Shown: piece after piece, positions 37,520 to 46,642 of the stretch | How the letters are laid out: each line of letters begins with the position of its first letter | How positions within the stretch are numbered: the first letter of the stretch is position 1 | Assembly: GCA_027665725.1 (NCBI GenBank) | Contig: JAQDDS010000002.1 | Span: 124,001-188,000, forward strand | Source of the DNA: Streptococcaceae bacterium AF77-01CM03A | GTDB taxonomy: Bacteria > Bacillota > Bacilli > Lactobacillales > Streptococcaceae | Direction of reading: 5' to 3' | Length of the DNA: 64,000 bases | Program-made: the position numbers and the translations under genes | Notes under the pieces: model-generated | What the model was told of the DNA's origin: nothing | What the model saw: only the letters and a program-made list of their open reading frames with translations | Database searches by the model: none

Positions 37520-37548
37520 TTGAAAAACTCTATAAAATCCGATATAAT
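37520..37548 (+). promoter_or_regulatory. Promoter of prfC
   Basis: TTGAAA (37520-37525), 17-bp spacer, TATAAT (37543-37548). The leader to ATG 37640 is about 85 bases. Confidence 0.8.
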
Positions 37549-37639
37549 GGAGTGTTGAAAGGAATGTTAGAGTCCAATGTAGAAATAAGAAACACATACA
37601 AACATTCACTATTAACCTATAATCAAAGAAAGAGAACTT

Positions 37640-39184
37640 ATGACTATTCAAGAAGAAATTAAGAAACGCCGTACCTTTGCCATCATCTCACACCCGGATG
37701 CTGGTAAAACGACTATTACAGAGCAATTGCTCTACTTTGGGGGAGAAATTCGAGAAGCTGGTACTGTAAAAGGGAAGAAAACAGGGACTTTTGCCAAATC
37801 TGACTGGATGGACATCGAAAAACAACGTGGGATTTCGGTAACCTCATCTGTGATGCAGTTTGACTATGATGGTAAGCGCGTGAATATCCTTGACACACCA
37901 GGGCACGAGGACTTCTCAGAAGATACCTATCGGACCTTGATGGCGGTGGATGCTGCGGTCATGGTCGTGGACTCTGCCAAGGGTATCGAGGCCCAAACCA
38001 AGAAATTGTTTGAGGTTGTTAAACACCGCGGGATTCCAGTCTTTACCTTTATGAACAAGCTGGACCGTGACGGTCGTGAGCCACTAGACCTCTTGCAGGA
38101 ATTGGAAGAAGTTCTTGGTATTGCAAGTTACCCGATGAACTGGCCAATCGGGATGGGGAAAGCCTTTGAAGGACTTTATGACCTTTATAACCAACGTTTG
38201 GAACTTTATAAAGGGGACGAACGCTTTGCCAGTCTAGAAGATGGGGATAAGCTCTTTGCTAGCAACCCATTCTATGAGCAAGTAAAAGAAGATATCGAAC
38301 TCCTGAATGAAGCAGGGAATGAATTCTCAGAGGAAGCCATTCTTGCTGGAGACTTGACACCAGTCTTCTTTGGCTCAGCCCTCACCAACTTTGGGGTGCA
38401 GACCTTCCTTGAAACCTTCCTCAAGTTTGCTCCAGAGCCACATGGACACAAGAAAACAGACGGTGAACTTGTCGATCCTTATGACAAGGACTTCTCAGGT
38501 TTTGTCTTTAAAATCCAAGCCAACATGGATCCTCGTCACCGTGACCGTATTGCCTTTGTCCGTATCGTATCGGGCGAATTTGAGCGTGGAATGAATGTTA
38601 ATCTTCCTCGTACTGGTAAGAGTGCTAAACTATCAAATGTTACCCAGTTTATGGCAGAAAGTCGTGAGAATGTGACCAATGCCGTAGCAGGAGATATTAT
38701 CGGGGTTTACGATACTGGTACTTATCAGGTGGGAGATACTTTGACAGTTGGCAAAAACAAATTTGAATTTGAACCACTGCCAACCTTTACCCCTGAAATC
38801 TTCATGAAGGTATCTGCTAAGAACGTCATGAAGCAAAAATCCTTCCACAAGGGAATCGAGCAATTAGTACAAGAAGGAGCTATTCAGCTCTATACCAACT
38901 ACCAAACAGGTGAATACATGCTAGGTGCTGTTGGACAACTCCAGTTCGAAGTCTTTAAACACCGTATGGAAAATGAGTACAATGCCGAAGTGGTCATGAG
39001 CCCAATGGGGAAAAAGACCGTTCGTTGGATCAAACCAGAAGATTTAGATGAGCGTATGTCTTCAAGTCGAAACATCTTGGCCAAAGACCGTTTTGACCAG
39101 CCTGTCTTCCTCTTTGAAAACGACTTTGCCCTCCGCTGGTTTGCGGACAAGTATCCAGATGTGGAGTTGGAAGAAAAGATGTAG
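37640..39184 (+). CDS. prfC: Peptide chain release factor 3
   Basis: RF3 is the GTPase that releases RF1/RF2 from the ribosome after termination. The 514-residue protein has [13 protein letters not shown] (G1, about 18-30), [11 protein letters not shown] (G3, near 90) and FMNKLDRDG (G4, near 145), then EF-G-like domains. AAGAGA precedes the ATG. Length and motifs are standard. A hairpin array follows instead of a simple terminator. Confidence 0.96.
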   Translation: MTIQEEIKKRRTFAIISHPDAGKTTITEQLLYFGGEIREAGTVKGKKTGTFAKSDWMDIEKQRGISVTSSVMQFDYDGKRVNILDTPGHEDFSEDTYRTLMAVDAAVMVVDSAKGIEAQTKKLFEVVKHRGIPVFTFMNKLDRDGREPLDLLQELEEVLGIASYPMNWPIGMGKAFEGLYDLYNQRLELYKGDERFASLEDGDKLFASNPFYEQVKEDIELLNEAGNEFSEEAILAGDLTPVFFGSALTNFGVQTFLETFLKFAPEPHGHKKTDGELVDPYDKDFSGFVFKIQANMDPRHRDRIAFVRIVSGEFERGMNVNLPRTGKSAKLSNVTQFMAESRENVTNAVAGDIIGVYDTGTYQVGDTLTVGKNKFEFEPLPTFTPEIFMKVSAKNVMKQKSFHKGIEQLVQEGAIQLYTNYQTGEYMLGAVGQLQFEVFKHRMENEYNAEVVMSPMGKKTVRWIKPEDLDERMSSSRNILAKDRFDQPVFLFENDFALRWFADKYPDVELEEKM

Positions 39185-39690
39185 ATCGCCAAAGTTACTT
39201 GATTTTGTGATAATCTAAGTAACTAACGCCAAGTTTCTATGGAACTTGGCTAGGCGCTCCACTAGTATAGTTTTACGAATATTATCGATTCGTAAAACTT
39301 TACGTCGTGATGGGTAAAAAAGTGGCCTAACTGCCCCACTAACTTCGTTTGGCAAATAGAATCAATTTGCCAAACTCCGTGTCGTAATCTAATAAACGGC
39401 AACCACTATGGCAGTTTACCTAAACGATTCACTAGGCAAAACCCACGAATAGTATTGATTCGTGGGTTTTGCCATCGTAACAGAAATGAAGTGGACTAGC
39501 TAACTGCCTTACTAACTCGTCGGCGAAAAATAATCGTTTTCGCCTCTTCGTGTCGTAACATTTACGAGCGGCCTAGCTGACTACCTCACCAACTTCGTTT
39601 CTCAACTTCTCACACTTAATTCGTGTTTCGTTCTTAAATAGACAAAAAAGACTAGAAATTAGATAGATTTCTAGTCTTTTTATTTTAAAT
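39185..39690. repeat. Array of dissimilar hairpins with constant 7-nt loops
   Basis: The gap after prfC contains successive perfect hairpins at 39228-39250 (8-bp arms), 39269-39299 (12 bp), 39347-39375 (11 bp), 39435-39473 (16 bp), 39522-39544 (8 bp) and 39645-39681 (15 bp). Every one has a 7-nt loop. A bulged stem at 39193-39224 and imperfect ones at 39393-39418 and 39612-39626 fit the series. Arm sequences differ, while the linkers share similar segments (cctaactgccccactaac-like before, cgtgtcgtaa-like after). No coding potential was found. Confidence 0.85.
39645..39684. terminator. Terminator at the end of the hairpin array
   Basis: AAAAAGACTAGAAAT (39645-39659) pairs with ATTTCTAGTCTTTTT (39667-39681). 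With A- and T-runs it can act on both the prfC side and the convergent CPBP gene. Confidence 0.85.
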
Positions 39691-39713
39691 TATATTAGTA
39701 GTGGAACCTTCAT

Positions 39714-40418
39714 TTATTGAATGGCATCTATACCAACAACCTTGATAAGAAATGTAAGGAGGATAAGCAATAGAATGCTCATTCCATTAATTACTAAATG
39801 GAGGAAGATAGACATCTCTAGACGTTTGGTGCGATAAGCAGTCCAAGTTAGGACGGCAGACATCCAGCCATAGATCAAGAAAGAAGGCGGATTTGTTGGG
39901 GTATGTGCTATAGTGAAGATAAACCAACCGAAAATATACCCAATTTTTTCGTATCCTTCGAAGAGTTTATTAGGTATGATACCTCGACAGATAATTTCCT
40001 CACAAATAGGTGCAACTAGGGCAATTACGAAAAAGCTTGAAATGATAGAAGTTTCTGACATGAGACTATTAATAGCCTCTTGATTTGAAGTAGTTGTTTG
40101 CTTCAGAAGTTGCAACCAGATCGCACCAATCATATTTCCTGCGACAACGGCTACATAACTAAGAGCGATTCGAGGGGCGTCATTAATAGTAAAGAGTTTC
40201 GATTTTAGGTTTAATAACTTACTTTTGTGAGCACCATATAAAAAGAGTGTAACAATAGCAGTAGATACAAGCCCCACTATTAGAGATGACCAGATAGATC
40301 CAAGTTGCGTTTTTTGAAGTAACATTAAAGTCACGATAGGAACTTGCGATAGGGCCATTGCCACAAGAAAGATTCCTAGCCAAATCAATCGTTTACGATA
40401 ATCTTTAAAAAAATTCAT
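39714..40418 (-). CDS. CPBP family intramembrane metalloprotease
   Basis: This 234-residue membrane protein has about seven helices and the CPBP signatures EEIICRGIIPNKLF (about 136-149), a second motif FTIAHTPTNP and the third HLVINGMS near the C-terminus. It is a different subfamily from the CPBP protein at 27725. It is followed by the hairpin array and preceded by an unrelated membrane protein gene on the same strand. Substrate and role cannot be inferred from sequence. Confidence 0.83.
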   Translation of the reverse strand: MNFFKDYRKRLIWLGIFLVAMALSQVPIVTLMLLQKTQLGSIWSSLIVGLVSTAIVTLFLYGAHKSKLLNLKSKLFTINDAPRIALSYVAVVAGNMIGAIWLQLLKQTTTSNQEAINSLMSETSIISSFFVIALVAPICEEIICRGIIPNKLFEGYEKIGYIFGWFIFTIAHTPTNPPSFLIYGWMSAVLTWTAYRTKRLEMSIFLHLVINGMSILLLILLTFLIKVVGIDAIQ

Positions 40419-40478
40419 TCATATATCTCCTAAAAAATTTATTTCATTATAGCATACTTCTGACAGGAATTCTATTAA

Positions 40479-41105
40479 CTACCAGAACATAAGCGTAGAT
40501 AAAACAAGTAAGATGTTTCGAATTAAATGACTATAGAAAGATAAATCTTGTCTTAAGCTTTTAGGAAATAAAAAGTTTAGAAAGCTGACTCCCAAAAGGA
40601 TATAAAAACTGACAGAAAATATGGTTAAAGGATTGTGCAGAAAAAATAAACTAAGAAAGATAAGAGTTGTTAGCCTGCCTGTCTTTTTATGAGTTGGTAA
40701 TTTTCTCCATTTGTTTAACGGCAGAAAGGTAGCAATATCAAGTCCGAAAAGGAAAAAGAAAGAGATGAGTAACAAGTCAACGATTTCTTTTTGTAGTAGA
40801 GTGTCAGTGCTTATGCTTTCAAATAAAATAAAACAGACTCCAGCAACGTTAATGATAACCATGCTGCTATACAATAAAAAGAAGGATCGACTACGATTAT
40901 GTAGTTGACTTTTTACATGATTATGTCCTGAAAGATAGTGGATAAATGTACAGATACCTGCTAAAAACAGTAAGATAAGTAAAAAGTAAAAGCAGGATTG
41001 TTTGAGTGTTAAAGCAATGCCAGGCCAAACTAAGCAACTACAGCAGCCTAAGTATACCAAGGAAATCAATAAAAGAAGTTGGATTGATTTGTTCATTTTT
41101 TCCAT
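40479..41105 (-). CDS. Multi-spanning membrane protein of unknown function
   Basis: I do not recognise this 208-residue protein. It has about six hydrophobic segments, a Cys-rich first helix region (LVYLGCCSCLVWPG) and short basic loops. The start could be ATG 41105 or the ATG three codons later; AGGGG before the first favours 41105. A minus-strand TATAAT at 41131-41136 is a plausible -10. It is upstream of a CPBP protease gene on the same strand, 60 bases apart, and may be transcribed with it. Confidence 0.62.
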   Translation of the reverse strand: MEKMNKSIQLLLLISLVYLGCCSCLVWPGIALTLKQSCFYFLLILLFLAGICTFIHYLSGHNHVKSQLHNRSRSFFLLYSSMVIINVAGVCFILFESISTDTLLQKEIVDLLLISFFFLFGLDIATFLPLNKWRKLPTHKKTGRLTTLIFLSLFFLHNPLTIFSVSFYILLGVSFLNFLFPKSLRQDLSFYSHLIRNILLVLSTLMFW

Positions 41106-41220
41106 ATAAAACCCCTACGTTTTTTTTAAAATTATAACTAAAATGATTCATGAAAAATCATCTTTTTCCCAAGTGTTATTTTTTGACTCTCAACTGTCTT
41201 TTAAAAATCTTATCAACAGA

Positions 41221-41256
41221 AAAAAACATCCCTCATTTTTTGAGGGATGTGCTTTT
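41221..41256 (-). terminator. Terminator of trkA-trkH
   Basis: ACATCCCTCA (41226-41235) and TGAGGGATGT (41241-41250) pair perfectly. On the minus strand the stem is followed by a U-run. Confidence 0.87.
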
Positions 41257-41270
41257 TGATAATAACATTG

Positions 41271-42710
41271 CTAACGCTTAGACCAGGTTCGCTTCATAAA
41301 GAGTAATATGATTGGATAAATTTCAAGACGTCCTGCAATCATTGCAAAGGATAGGAGGAGTTTTGAAAATGGACTAAAAATTGAGAAACTTGCAGTTGTT
41401 CCGAGAATTGGGCCGATATTGTTAAAGCAACTGAAAACGGCACTCGTAACAATCATTAAATTGTCAGCATCTAAACTGATAATGAAAATTAAGCTGAGTA
41501 GAATCATGACGTAAACTACAAAGTACTTGAGAATCTTGTGCTGGGTATCCTTATCAATTACCGTTTGGTTAACATGGAGAGTTAAAACACGGTGAGGGGA
41601 GATGGTAGACAAAAATTGATTTTTAGCAATTTTAGCTAGAATAACTCCACGCATCACTTTGAGACCACCAGCAGTAGATCCAGCAGAACCACCAATCGCC
41701 ATCAACATCAGTAGGATATACTGAGAAAATAAAGGCCAATTGGTTATGTTGCCGTAACCAAAACCAGTTGTAGTGATGATATTAGAGACTTGGAAGAAGG
41801 CCATCTCAAAACTTTGTGAAACGCCACTATAAAGGTGGAGTGTATTGAGAGTAATTAAGCCGGTAGAAACAACGACAATCAAAAGATAAGCACGAAGCTC
41901 CTCATCGAAAAAGAATTCCTTGACTCGACGAAGCATGAGATAGTAGTAGAGGTTGAAATTGACACCAAACATCAAGACCCCAACACTCGTCAGATAGGTA
42001 ATGAGAGAACTATTATAGTGGGCAATTCCATCATTGTAAACAGTGAAACCACCAGTCCCAGCGGTTCCCATAGCGATAACAAAACTATCGTAGAGTGGCA
42101 TACCGGCAAGATAATAAATCACTACAAAGAGGGCGAACATTGCCAGATACAGGATGTAGAGGATTTGTGCTGTATTTTTTAGCTTAGACACCACCTTACC
42201 AAATACTGGTCCAGGGACCTCGGCCTTCATAACCTCAAGGTGACTATTTTTAGCATTGTCCATAATAGCTAGGGCAAAAACTAGCACCCCCATCCCTCCA
42301 ATGAGGTGGGTAAAGCTCCGCCAAAATAGAAGCGAACGACTTAGTACAGAAACGTCATTTAAGATAGTTGCTCCCGTAGTAGTGAAGCCTGAACTAGTTT
42401 CGAAGAAGGCATCGATAAAATTGGGGATTTGACCTGAAAAGACAAAGGGAAGGGAGCCAAAGAAAGACCAGAGGATCCAACATAGGGCAACAATTAAGAC
42501 TCCTTCTTTGGCATAGATACGTTGTTTTTTAGGTTTACTGATGATTCCGAGTAGACCTAGGACAACAAGAATCCCGATGGTAGAGAAAAGAGCTGTAAAA
42601 ACTTGACTAGATTCTCGATAGTAAAGAGCAATACCAACCGGAACTAAAAGTAGCCCAGCTTCAATCAAGAGTAGCTTTGCAAGAAGAAAGCGTACCATAC
42701 TTCTATTCAT
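41271..42710 (-). CDS. trkH: TrkH family potassium uptake channel subunit
   Basis: TrkH forms the K+-conducting pore in the cytoplasmic membrane. The 479-residue protein has the four pore repeats with selectivity-filter segments: GFTTTGATIL, GTAGTGGFTVY, ITTTGFGYGN and CFNNIGPILG, within about 10 membrane helices. It lies 3 bases after trkA on the minus strand, so gating subunit and pore are made together. The length is typical of TrkH rather than KtrB. Confidence 0.94.
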   Translation of the reverse strand: MNRSMVRFLLAKLLLIEAGLLLVPVGIALYYRESSQVFTALFSTIGILVVLGLLGIISKPKKQRIYAKEGVLIVALCWILWSFFGSLPFVFSGQIPNFIDAFFETSSGFTTTGATILNDVSVLSRSLLFWRSFTHLIGGMGVLVFALAIMDNAKNSHLEVMKAEVPGPVFGKVVSKLKNTAQILYILYLAMFALFVVIYYLAGMPLYDSFVIAMGTAGTGGFTVYNDGIAHYNSSLITYLTSVGVLMFGVNFNLYYYLMLRRVKEFFFDEELRAYLLIVVVSTGLITLNTLHLYSGVSQSFEMAFFQVSNIITTTGFGYGNITNWPLFSQYILLMLMAIGGSAGSTAGGLKVMRGVILAKIAKNQFLSTISPHRVLTLHVNQTVIDKDTQHKILKYFVVYVMILLSLIFIISLDADNLMIVTSAVFSCFNNIGPILGTTASFSIFSPFSKLLLSFAMIAGRLEIYPIILLFMKRTWSKR

Positions 42711-42713
42711 AGC

Positions 42714-44063
42714 TTACCTCTCTAACAAATCGTAAATCTTGGTGATATTTGAAAGCAAAGTGATAACCACTAGCTTATCACCGACCTGGAGGGTATCTTC
42801 TCCTGTTGGGAAAATCGTTTTTCCATTGCGGATAATAGCAGCAATCAAGATATCCTTTTTGAGCTTCAATTGAGATAAAGGCTTGCCAGTCATTTTATTG
42901 GCTTCCTTGATCAAGAATTGAAGAGTTTCTACCTGTCCATTTGCTAGATGGTGCATGGCTTGAAGGTCGGAATACTGCGCATTTACACGACCATGGATAA
43001 AGTGCATAATGGTATCAACAGCGATTGTTTTAGGGGTGATGATACTTGAGAAATCTGTTGCGTGGATAATTTCTAATAAGCTAGTGCGGTTTACTTTGGT
43101 AATATTTTTCTGAACACCTATGTTATCCAAGAACATAGAGGTGATAATATTTTCCTCGTCGACTCCTGTCAAAGTGGCAACGGCATCATAGTTTTGTGCA
43201 CTTTCTTCTAAGAGGGTGTCTTTAGTTGTTCCATCACCTTGGACTATATAGAGTTTAGGGAATTTTTCGCTGAAAAAGGCAGCTCTTTCAGGATTGACCT
43301 CAATAACCTTGGTATCGATACGACTGTCTTTTAACATACCTAAGAGATAGTAAGCAATTTTCCCAGCTCCTATGATGAGTAAACTCTTAACAACTCTGGA
43401 CTTAATATAGTTGTGGAAGAGCATCATATCGACACGATGTCCTGTCACAAAGATACGGTCTTTATCTTCTAAAATCATATCTCCACTAGGAATCATGAGT
43501 TTGTGGTCGCGTTCGATAGCACAGACAATAACATTACCAAACTTTTTACGGAAATCAGCAATAGACATCTGACAAATATTACTGAAATTTCGTACCTTGA
43601 ATTCCATTAAGCTGACTAATCCACCTGCAAAACGCTCAACAGAAAGAGCATTGGGGAAGTCTATAATATTAGCGATAGCACGAGCTGCTAGGAGTTCAGG
43701 GTTTACAATGAGTGAAAATCCAAGAATATTTTTTTCTTTAAAGTAAGGGTTGGAATATTCAGGATTTCGTACACGAACAATGGTTTCCTTTGCTCCCATT
43801 TTTTTGGCTAAAACAGCCGAAACCATATTGACCTCGTCGTATTGAGTCATGGCAATGAAAATATCACAATCTTGAACATTGGCTGCTTCTAACATAGCAA
43901 AGTCAGCTCCGTTACCTGCGATTCCCATAATATCAAAACGGCTAGTCAAGTATTTTAGAACAGTTTCGTTCTGTTCAATTAAGACAACATCATGGTTGTC
44001 AGCAACCAGTGAACGACAGAGGGCAGAACCTACTTTTCCCCCTCCGACAAGAATAATCTTCAT
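42714..44063 (-). CDS. trkA: Trk potassium system NAD-binding regulatory subunit TrkA
   Basis: TrkA is the cytosolic nucleotide-binding gate of TrkH. The 449-residue protein has two RCK units: the first Rossmann motif is GGGKVGSALCRSL (about 6-18), the second GAGKIAYYLLGML (about 233), each followed by a TrkA-C domain. This double-RCK form differs from the single-RCK KtrA/CabP type. It is the first gene of trkA-trkH; the 260 bases before it show no convincing promoter that I could fix. Confidence 0.94.
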   Translation of the reverse strand: MKIILVGGGKVGSALCRSLVADNHDVVLIEQNETVLKYLTSRFDIMGIAGNGADFAMLEAANVQDCDIFIAMTQYDEVNMVSAVLAKKMGAKETIVRVRNPEYSNPYFKEKNILGFSLIVNPELLAARAIANIIDFPNALSVERFAGGLVSLMEFKVRNFSNICQMSIADFRKKFGNVIVCAIERDHKLMIPSGDMILEDKDRIFVTGHRVDMMLFHNYIKSRVVKSLLIIGAGKIAYYLLGMLKDSRIDTKVIEVNPERAAFFSEKFPKLYIVQGDGTTKDTLLEESAQNYDAVATLTGVDEENIITSMFLDNIGVQKNITKVNRTSLLEIIHATDFSSIITPKTIAVDTIMHFIHGRVNAQYSDLQAMHHLANGQVETLQFLIKEANKMTGKPLSQLKLKKDILIAAIIRNGKTIFPTGEDTLQVGDKLVVITLLSNITKIYDLLER

Positions 44064-44328
44064 AGTTAGTTAACCTACTTTTTCAATATGTCTCTATCAT
44101 ACCTTTTTTTATAAAAAAATGCACTCAACAACTGACTGTTTCCTTCTTTAATAAAGGGATTAGGGGAATTCGAATAAATATTTTGCTTTAAACATCATAT
44201 GTTTATGAAAAAACTTGTTCCGAAAATTCTTAATCTATGTAAATTCTATGATATTGCTTGCTGAAAGTTGAAATTTTAACTTTTGTAAATATGCTTGTAA
44301 AAAAAATGAAAAAATCAAGTCATTTCTA

Positions 44329-44356
44329 TTGACAATCAGGCTGAAAGTGTTATACT
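44329..44356 (+). promoter_or_regulatory. Strong promoter of the trmL leader RNA
   Basis: TTGACA (44329-44334), 16-bp spacer, TATACT (44351-44356) with an upstream TGT, giving both a consensus -35 and an extended -10. The 265 bases between trkA and this promoter show no further element that I can support. Confidence 0.85.
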
Positions 44357-44362
44357 AAAAAA

Positions 44363-44464
44363 GTAGTTTCGCTGATTTACTTCAAACCTGTTGTGAGGTA
44401 AGTTAACGATGCCTTAACCACGCTGTTTGCTGAGCTTGACTCCGGGCAGTGTGGCTATTTTTTT
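44363..44464 (+). ncRNA. Structured leader or small RNA ending in an intrinsic terminator, upstream of trmL
   Basis: After the promoter the RNA can form GTTAA-N7-TTAAC (44402-44418). It can also form a terminator stem, CCACGCTG (44418-44425) with CAGTGTGG (44447-44454, one G-U pair), running into CTATTTTTTT, 23 bases before the trmL ATG. This is the layout of an attenuator or of a stable small RNA of about 100 nt. I do not recognise it as a known riboswitch class. Confidence 0.65.
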
Positions 44465-44487
44465 GCACTAGTGAGAGGAAGCAAGGC

Positions 44488-44991
44488 ATGGCCAATCATA
44501 TTGTATTGTTTGAACCACAAATTCCACAAAATACGGGGAATATTGCACGAACCTGTGCGGCGACGAATGCGCCCCTTCATATTATCAAACCGATGGGCTT
44601 TCCGATTGATGATCGTAAAATGAAGAGAGCCGGGCTAGACTATTGGGACAAACTTGAGATCTATTTTTATGATAGTTTAGATGAATTTATGAAAAAAATG
44701 GATGGTCAACTCTACTTGATTTCCAAGTTTGCAGAAAAGGTCTATTCAGATGCTGACTTCACGATAGAAGGAAATCATTATTTTCTTTTTGGGCGTGAAG
44801 ATAAAGGTTTGCCTGAGGAATTTATGCGGGAACATCCGGAAAAAGCTCTCAGAATTCCTATGAATGATGAACATGTTCGTAGCCTCAATGTATCCAATAC
44901 GGTATGTATGATTGTCTATGAGGCCCTTCGTCAACAGAATTTTGCGGGTCTCGAACTGGTTCATACTTACGAAACGGATAAGTTGAAATAA
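44488..44991 (+). CDS. trmL: tRNA (cytidine/uridine-2'-O)-methyltransferase TrmL
   Basis: TrmL methylates the ribose of the wobble base (position 34) in certain leucine tRNAs. The 167-residue SPOUT-fold protein has [19 protein letters not shown] near 8-26, [11 protein letters not shown] near 98 and [17 protein letters not shown] near 123, which form the knotted SAM site. I chose ATG 44488 after GAGGAA; a longer frame from 44449 would start inside the terminator of the leader RNA. Confidence 0.93.
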   Translation: MANHIVLFEPQIPQNTGNIARTCAATNAPLHIIKPMGFPIDDRKMKRAGLDYWDKLEIYFYDSLDEFMKKMDGQLYLISKFAEKVYSDADFTIEGNHYFLFGREDKGLPEEFMREHPEKALRIPMNDEHVRSLNVSNTVCMIVYEALRQQNFAGLELVHTYETDKLK

Positions 44992-45011
44992 ACACTGATA
45001 AGAGATAAAAT

Positions 45012-45034
45012 GCTTGCGCTTGCAAGCTTTTTTT
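45012..45034 (+). terminator. Terminator of trmL
   Basis: GCTTGC-GCTT-GCAAGC followed by T7, 20 bases after the trmL stop. Confidence 0.88.
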
Positions 45035-45048
45035 GTTATCATTAGAGG

Positions 45049-45259
45049 GTCTTCAGGGCAGGGTGTGATTCCCGACCGGCGGTAAATTTGACTAGCTATT
45101 TTAGCTTTCTCTTCGTTGTCTTGTCTCGATATACTTTAAGTATTATCTTCGACTGCGACGTCTAGATAAAACTAAAATATCTTAGCCAAATAAGTCCGCG
45201 AGCGCAAGCTGATGTGGTGAGATTCCACAACCGACAGTATAGTCTGGATGGGAGAAGAC
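45049..45259 (+). promoter_or_regulatory. FMN riboswitch (RFN element) with extended variable arm
   Basis: The conserved RFN blocks are visible: TTCAGGGCAGGG, GATTCCCGACCGGCGGTA, AGTCCGCGAGCG, GATGTGGTGAGATTCCACAACCGACAGT and GGATGGGAGAAG. The closing stem pairs GTCTTC with GAAGAC. Between GGCGGTA and AGTCCGCG lies about 105 nt (45086-45191) that folds into one long hairpin, much longer than the usual variable arm. It precedes ribU and should shut off expression when FMN is plentiful. Confidence 0.95.
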
Positions 45260-45411
45260 GAAAGGATAGCTTTGTCTATTCTGCTTCATTATAATAGAAA
45301 TAAAACCAGTTTCTTTGTAAGCTTAGGTTGTTTTTTGAGATAGTTAAGAGAGTAGATAGAGAGAAACTTTCCAACTTCTTCTGATTTTATAGAAAATTGG
45401 AGGAACCTGTT

Positions 45412-45975
45412 ATGACAAACACACGTCGACTTTCGACCATTGCAATTTTATCAGCACTTTCATTTGTGTTGATGTACTTTGACTTTCCGCTTCTACCGGC
45501 AGCACCCTTTTTAAGGGTTGAGTTCAGTATCTTACCAGTTCTTGTAGGTTTGGTAGTCTTGGATTTACCAGCGGCTTTAGGAGTACTATTCCTTCGGTCT
45601 TTGTTGAAAATCCTTTTGAACAATCAAGGAGTTAGTACCTACATTGGTTTGCCGATGAATATCGTAGCCTTAGGAGTCTTTGTTCTTGCTTTTGGTCTGA
45701 TTTGGAAAAAAGAGCGTACAACCATGCGTTTTGTCCTAGCTTCATTAGCAGGGACGATTGGTCTTGCTTTAGCCATGTTAGTTCTAAACTACGTTTATGC
45801 TGTACCTTTGTACGCAAAATTTGCTAACTTCGATATAGAGAATATTCTAGGACTTAGTAATTACTTGTTGGCAATGGTCTTACCATTTAATTTGATTGAA
45901 GGAGTCATCTTTGCCATCTCATTCTGGTTATTATTTGTCCTCTTGAAACCAACTTTGAAATACTATGAAAGATAA
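45412..45975 (+). CDS. ribU: Riboflavin ECF transporter substrate-binding component RibU
   Basis: RibU is the membrane S-component that binds riboflavin and works with the shared ECF energising module, which is not encoded in this window. The 187-residue protein has about six helices; the N-terminus TNTRRLSTIAILSALSFVLMYFDFPLLP and the loop GVSTYIGLPMNIVALG are typical. ATG 45412 follows GGAGGAA. The FMN riboswitch upstream confirms the assignment. It overlaps the next gene by 11 bases. Confidence 0.94.
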   Translation: MTNTRRLSTIAILSALSFVLMYFDFPLLPAAPFLRVEFSILPVLVGLVVLDLPAALGVLFLRSLLKILLNNQGVSTYIGLPMNIVALGVFVLAFGLIWKKERTTMRFVLASLAGTIGLALAMLVLNYVYAVPLYAKFANFDIENILGLSNYLLAMVLPFNLIEGVIFAISFWLLFVLLKPTLKYYER

Positions 45976-46615
45976 ACAAACATATTTAACAAAGGGCTCT
46001 TTTGCCCTTTTACTATTTGTAATTCTGGGTTATGTCGTTAAGTTTTATCCAGAACAATTGATACCATTTGATTCGTCTATCCAGACAGCAATCCGTGGAG
46101 ATTTACCAGCTATATTGACAACTATCTTTCGAGGGATTACTCGTCTGATTGACTTACCAATCGTTATTTCTTGGGCAATTCTATTGACTGTTATTTTTTA
46201 TCTGAAAAAGTGGAAATCAGAAAGCCTTTTAGTAGCTGCCAATCTTAGTTTGGCTGGAATTTTAATTGTGTCCTTAAAACACCTCTATCAACGTCCGCGA
46301 CCTGAAATTTTACACTTGGTTGAAGAAAAAGGATTTTCTTTCCCTAGTGGTCACTCGCTAGCAGTAACCCTCCTAATCGGTTCTCTAATTATCATTGTGG
46401 GACAGAGAGTGAAAGATAGGACTGTAAAGCTCATTCTCCAGATTTTACTGGGAATCTATCTAGTAAGTGTAATCATTTCCAGAGTCTATCTGGGAGTTCA
46501 TTACCCATCAGATGTTCTTGCCAGTCTCTGTCTGGGTCTTGGAATTCTATTCATTGAATTTCCATTTTATGACAAACTTCGCTTTCAATGGAGATTTACT
46601 GGCAAACAAAAGTAG
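45965..46615 (+). CDS. PAP2 family phosphatase
   Basis: This 216-residue membrane protein has about five or six helices and the three PAP2 phosphatase motifs: KHLYQRPRPE (about 101-110), FPSGHSLA (about 122-129) and SRVYLGVHYPSDV (about 176-188). Such enzymes dephosphorylate lipid phosphates such as phosphatidylglycerol phosphate or undecaprenyl diphosphate on the outer face of the membrane. It overlaps ribU, so it is riboswitch-controlled too. The substrate is uncertain. Confidence 0.9.
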   Translation: MKDKQTYLTKGSFALLLFVILGYVVKFYPEQLIPFDSSIQTAIRGDLPAILTTIFRGITRLIDLPIVISWAILLTVIFYLKKWKSESLLVAANLSLAGILIVSLKHLYQRPRPEILHLVEEKGFSFPSGHSLAVTLLIGSLIIIVGQRVKDRTVKLILQILLGIYLVSVIISRVYLGVHYPSDVLASLCLGLGILFIEFPFYDKLRFQWRFTGKQK

Positions 46616-46642
46616 GGTTTAACCCTACTTGAGGAGAAAAAA

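Noticed and set aside
39185..39690. Regularly spaced palindromes suggesting a CRISPR array
   Set aside because: The paired arms differ from each other, spacing is irregular and there are no identical direct repeats or nearby cas genes.
45049..45259. tRNA-like cloverleaf or mobile intron between trmL and ribU
   Set aside because: The conserved blocks match the FMN riboswitch completely; the long extra hairpin has no tRNA or intron core.
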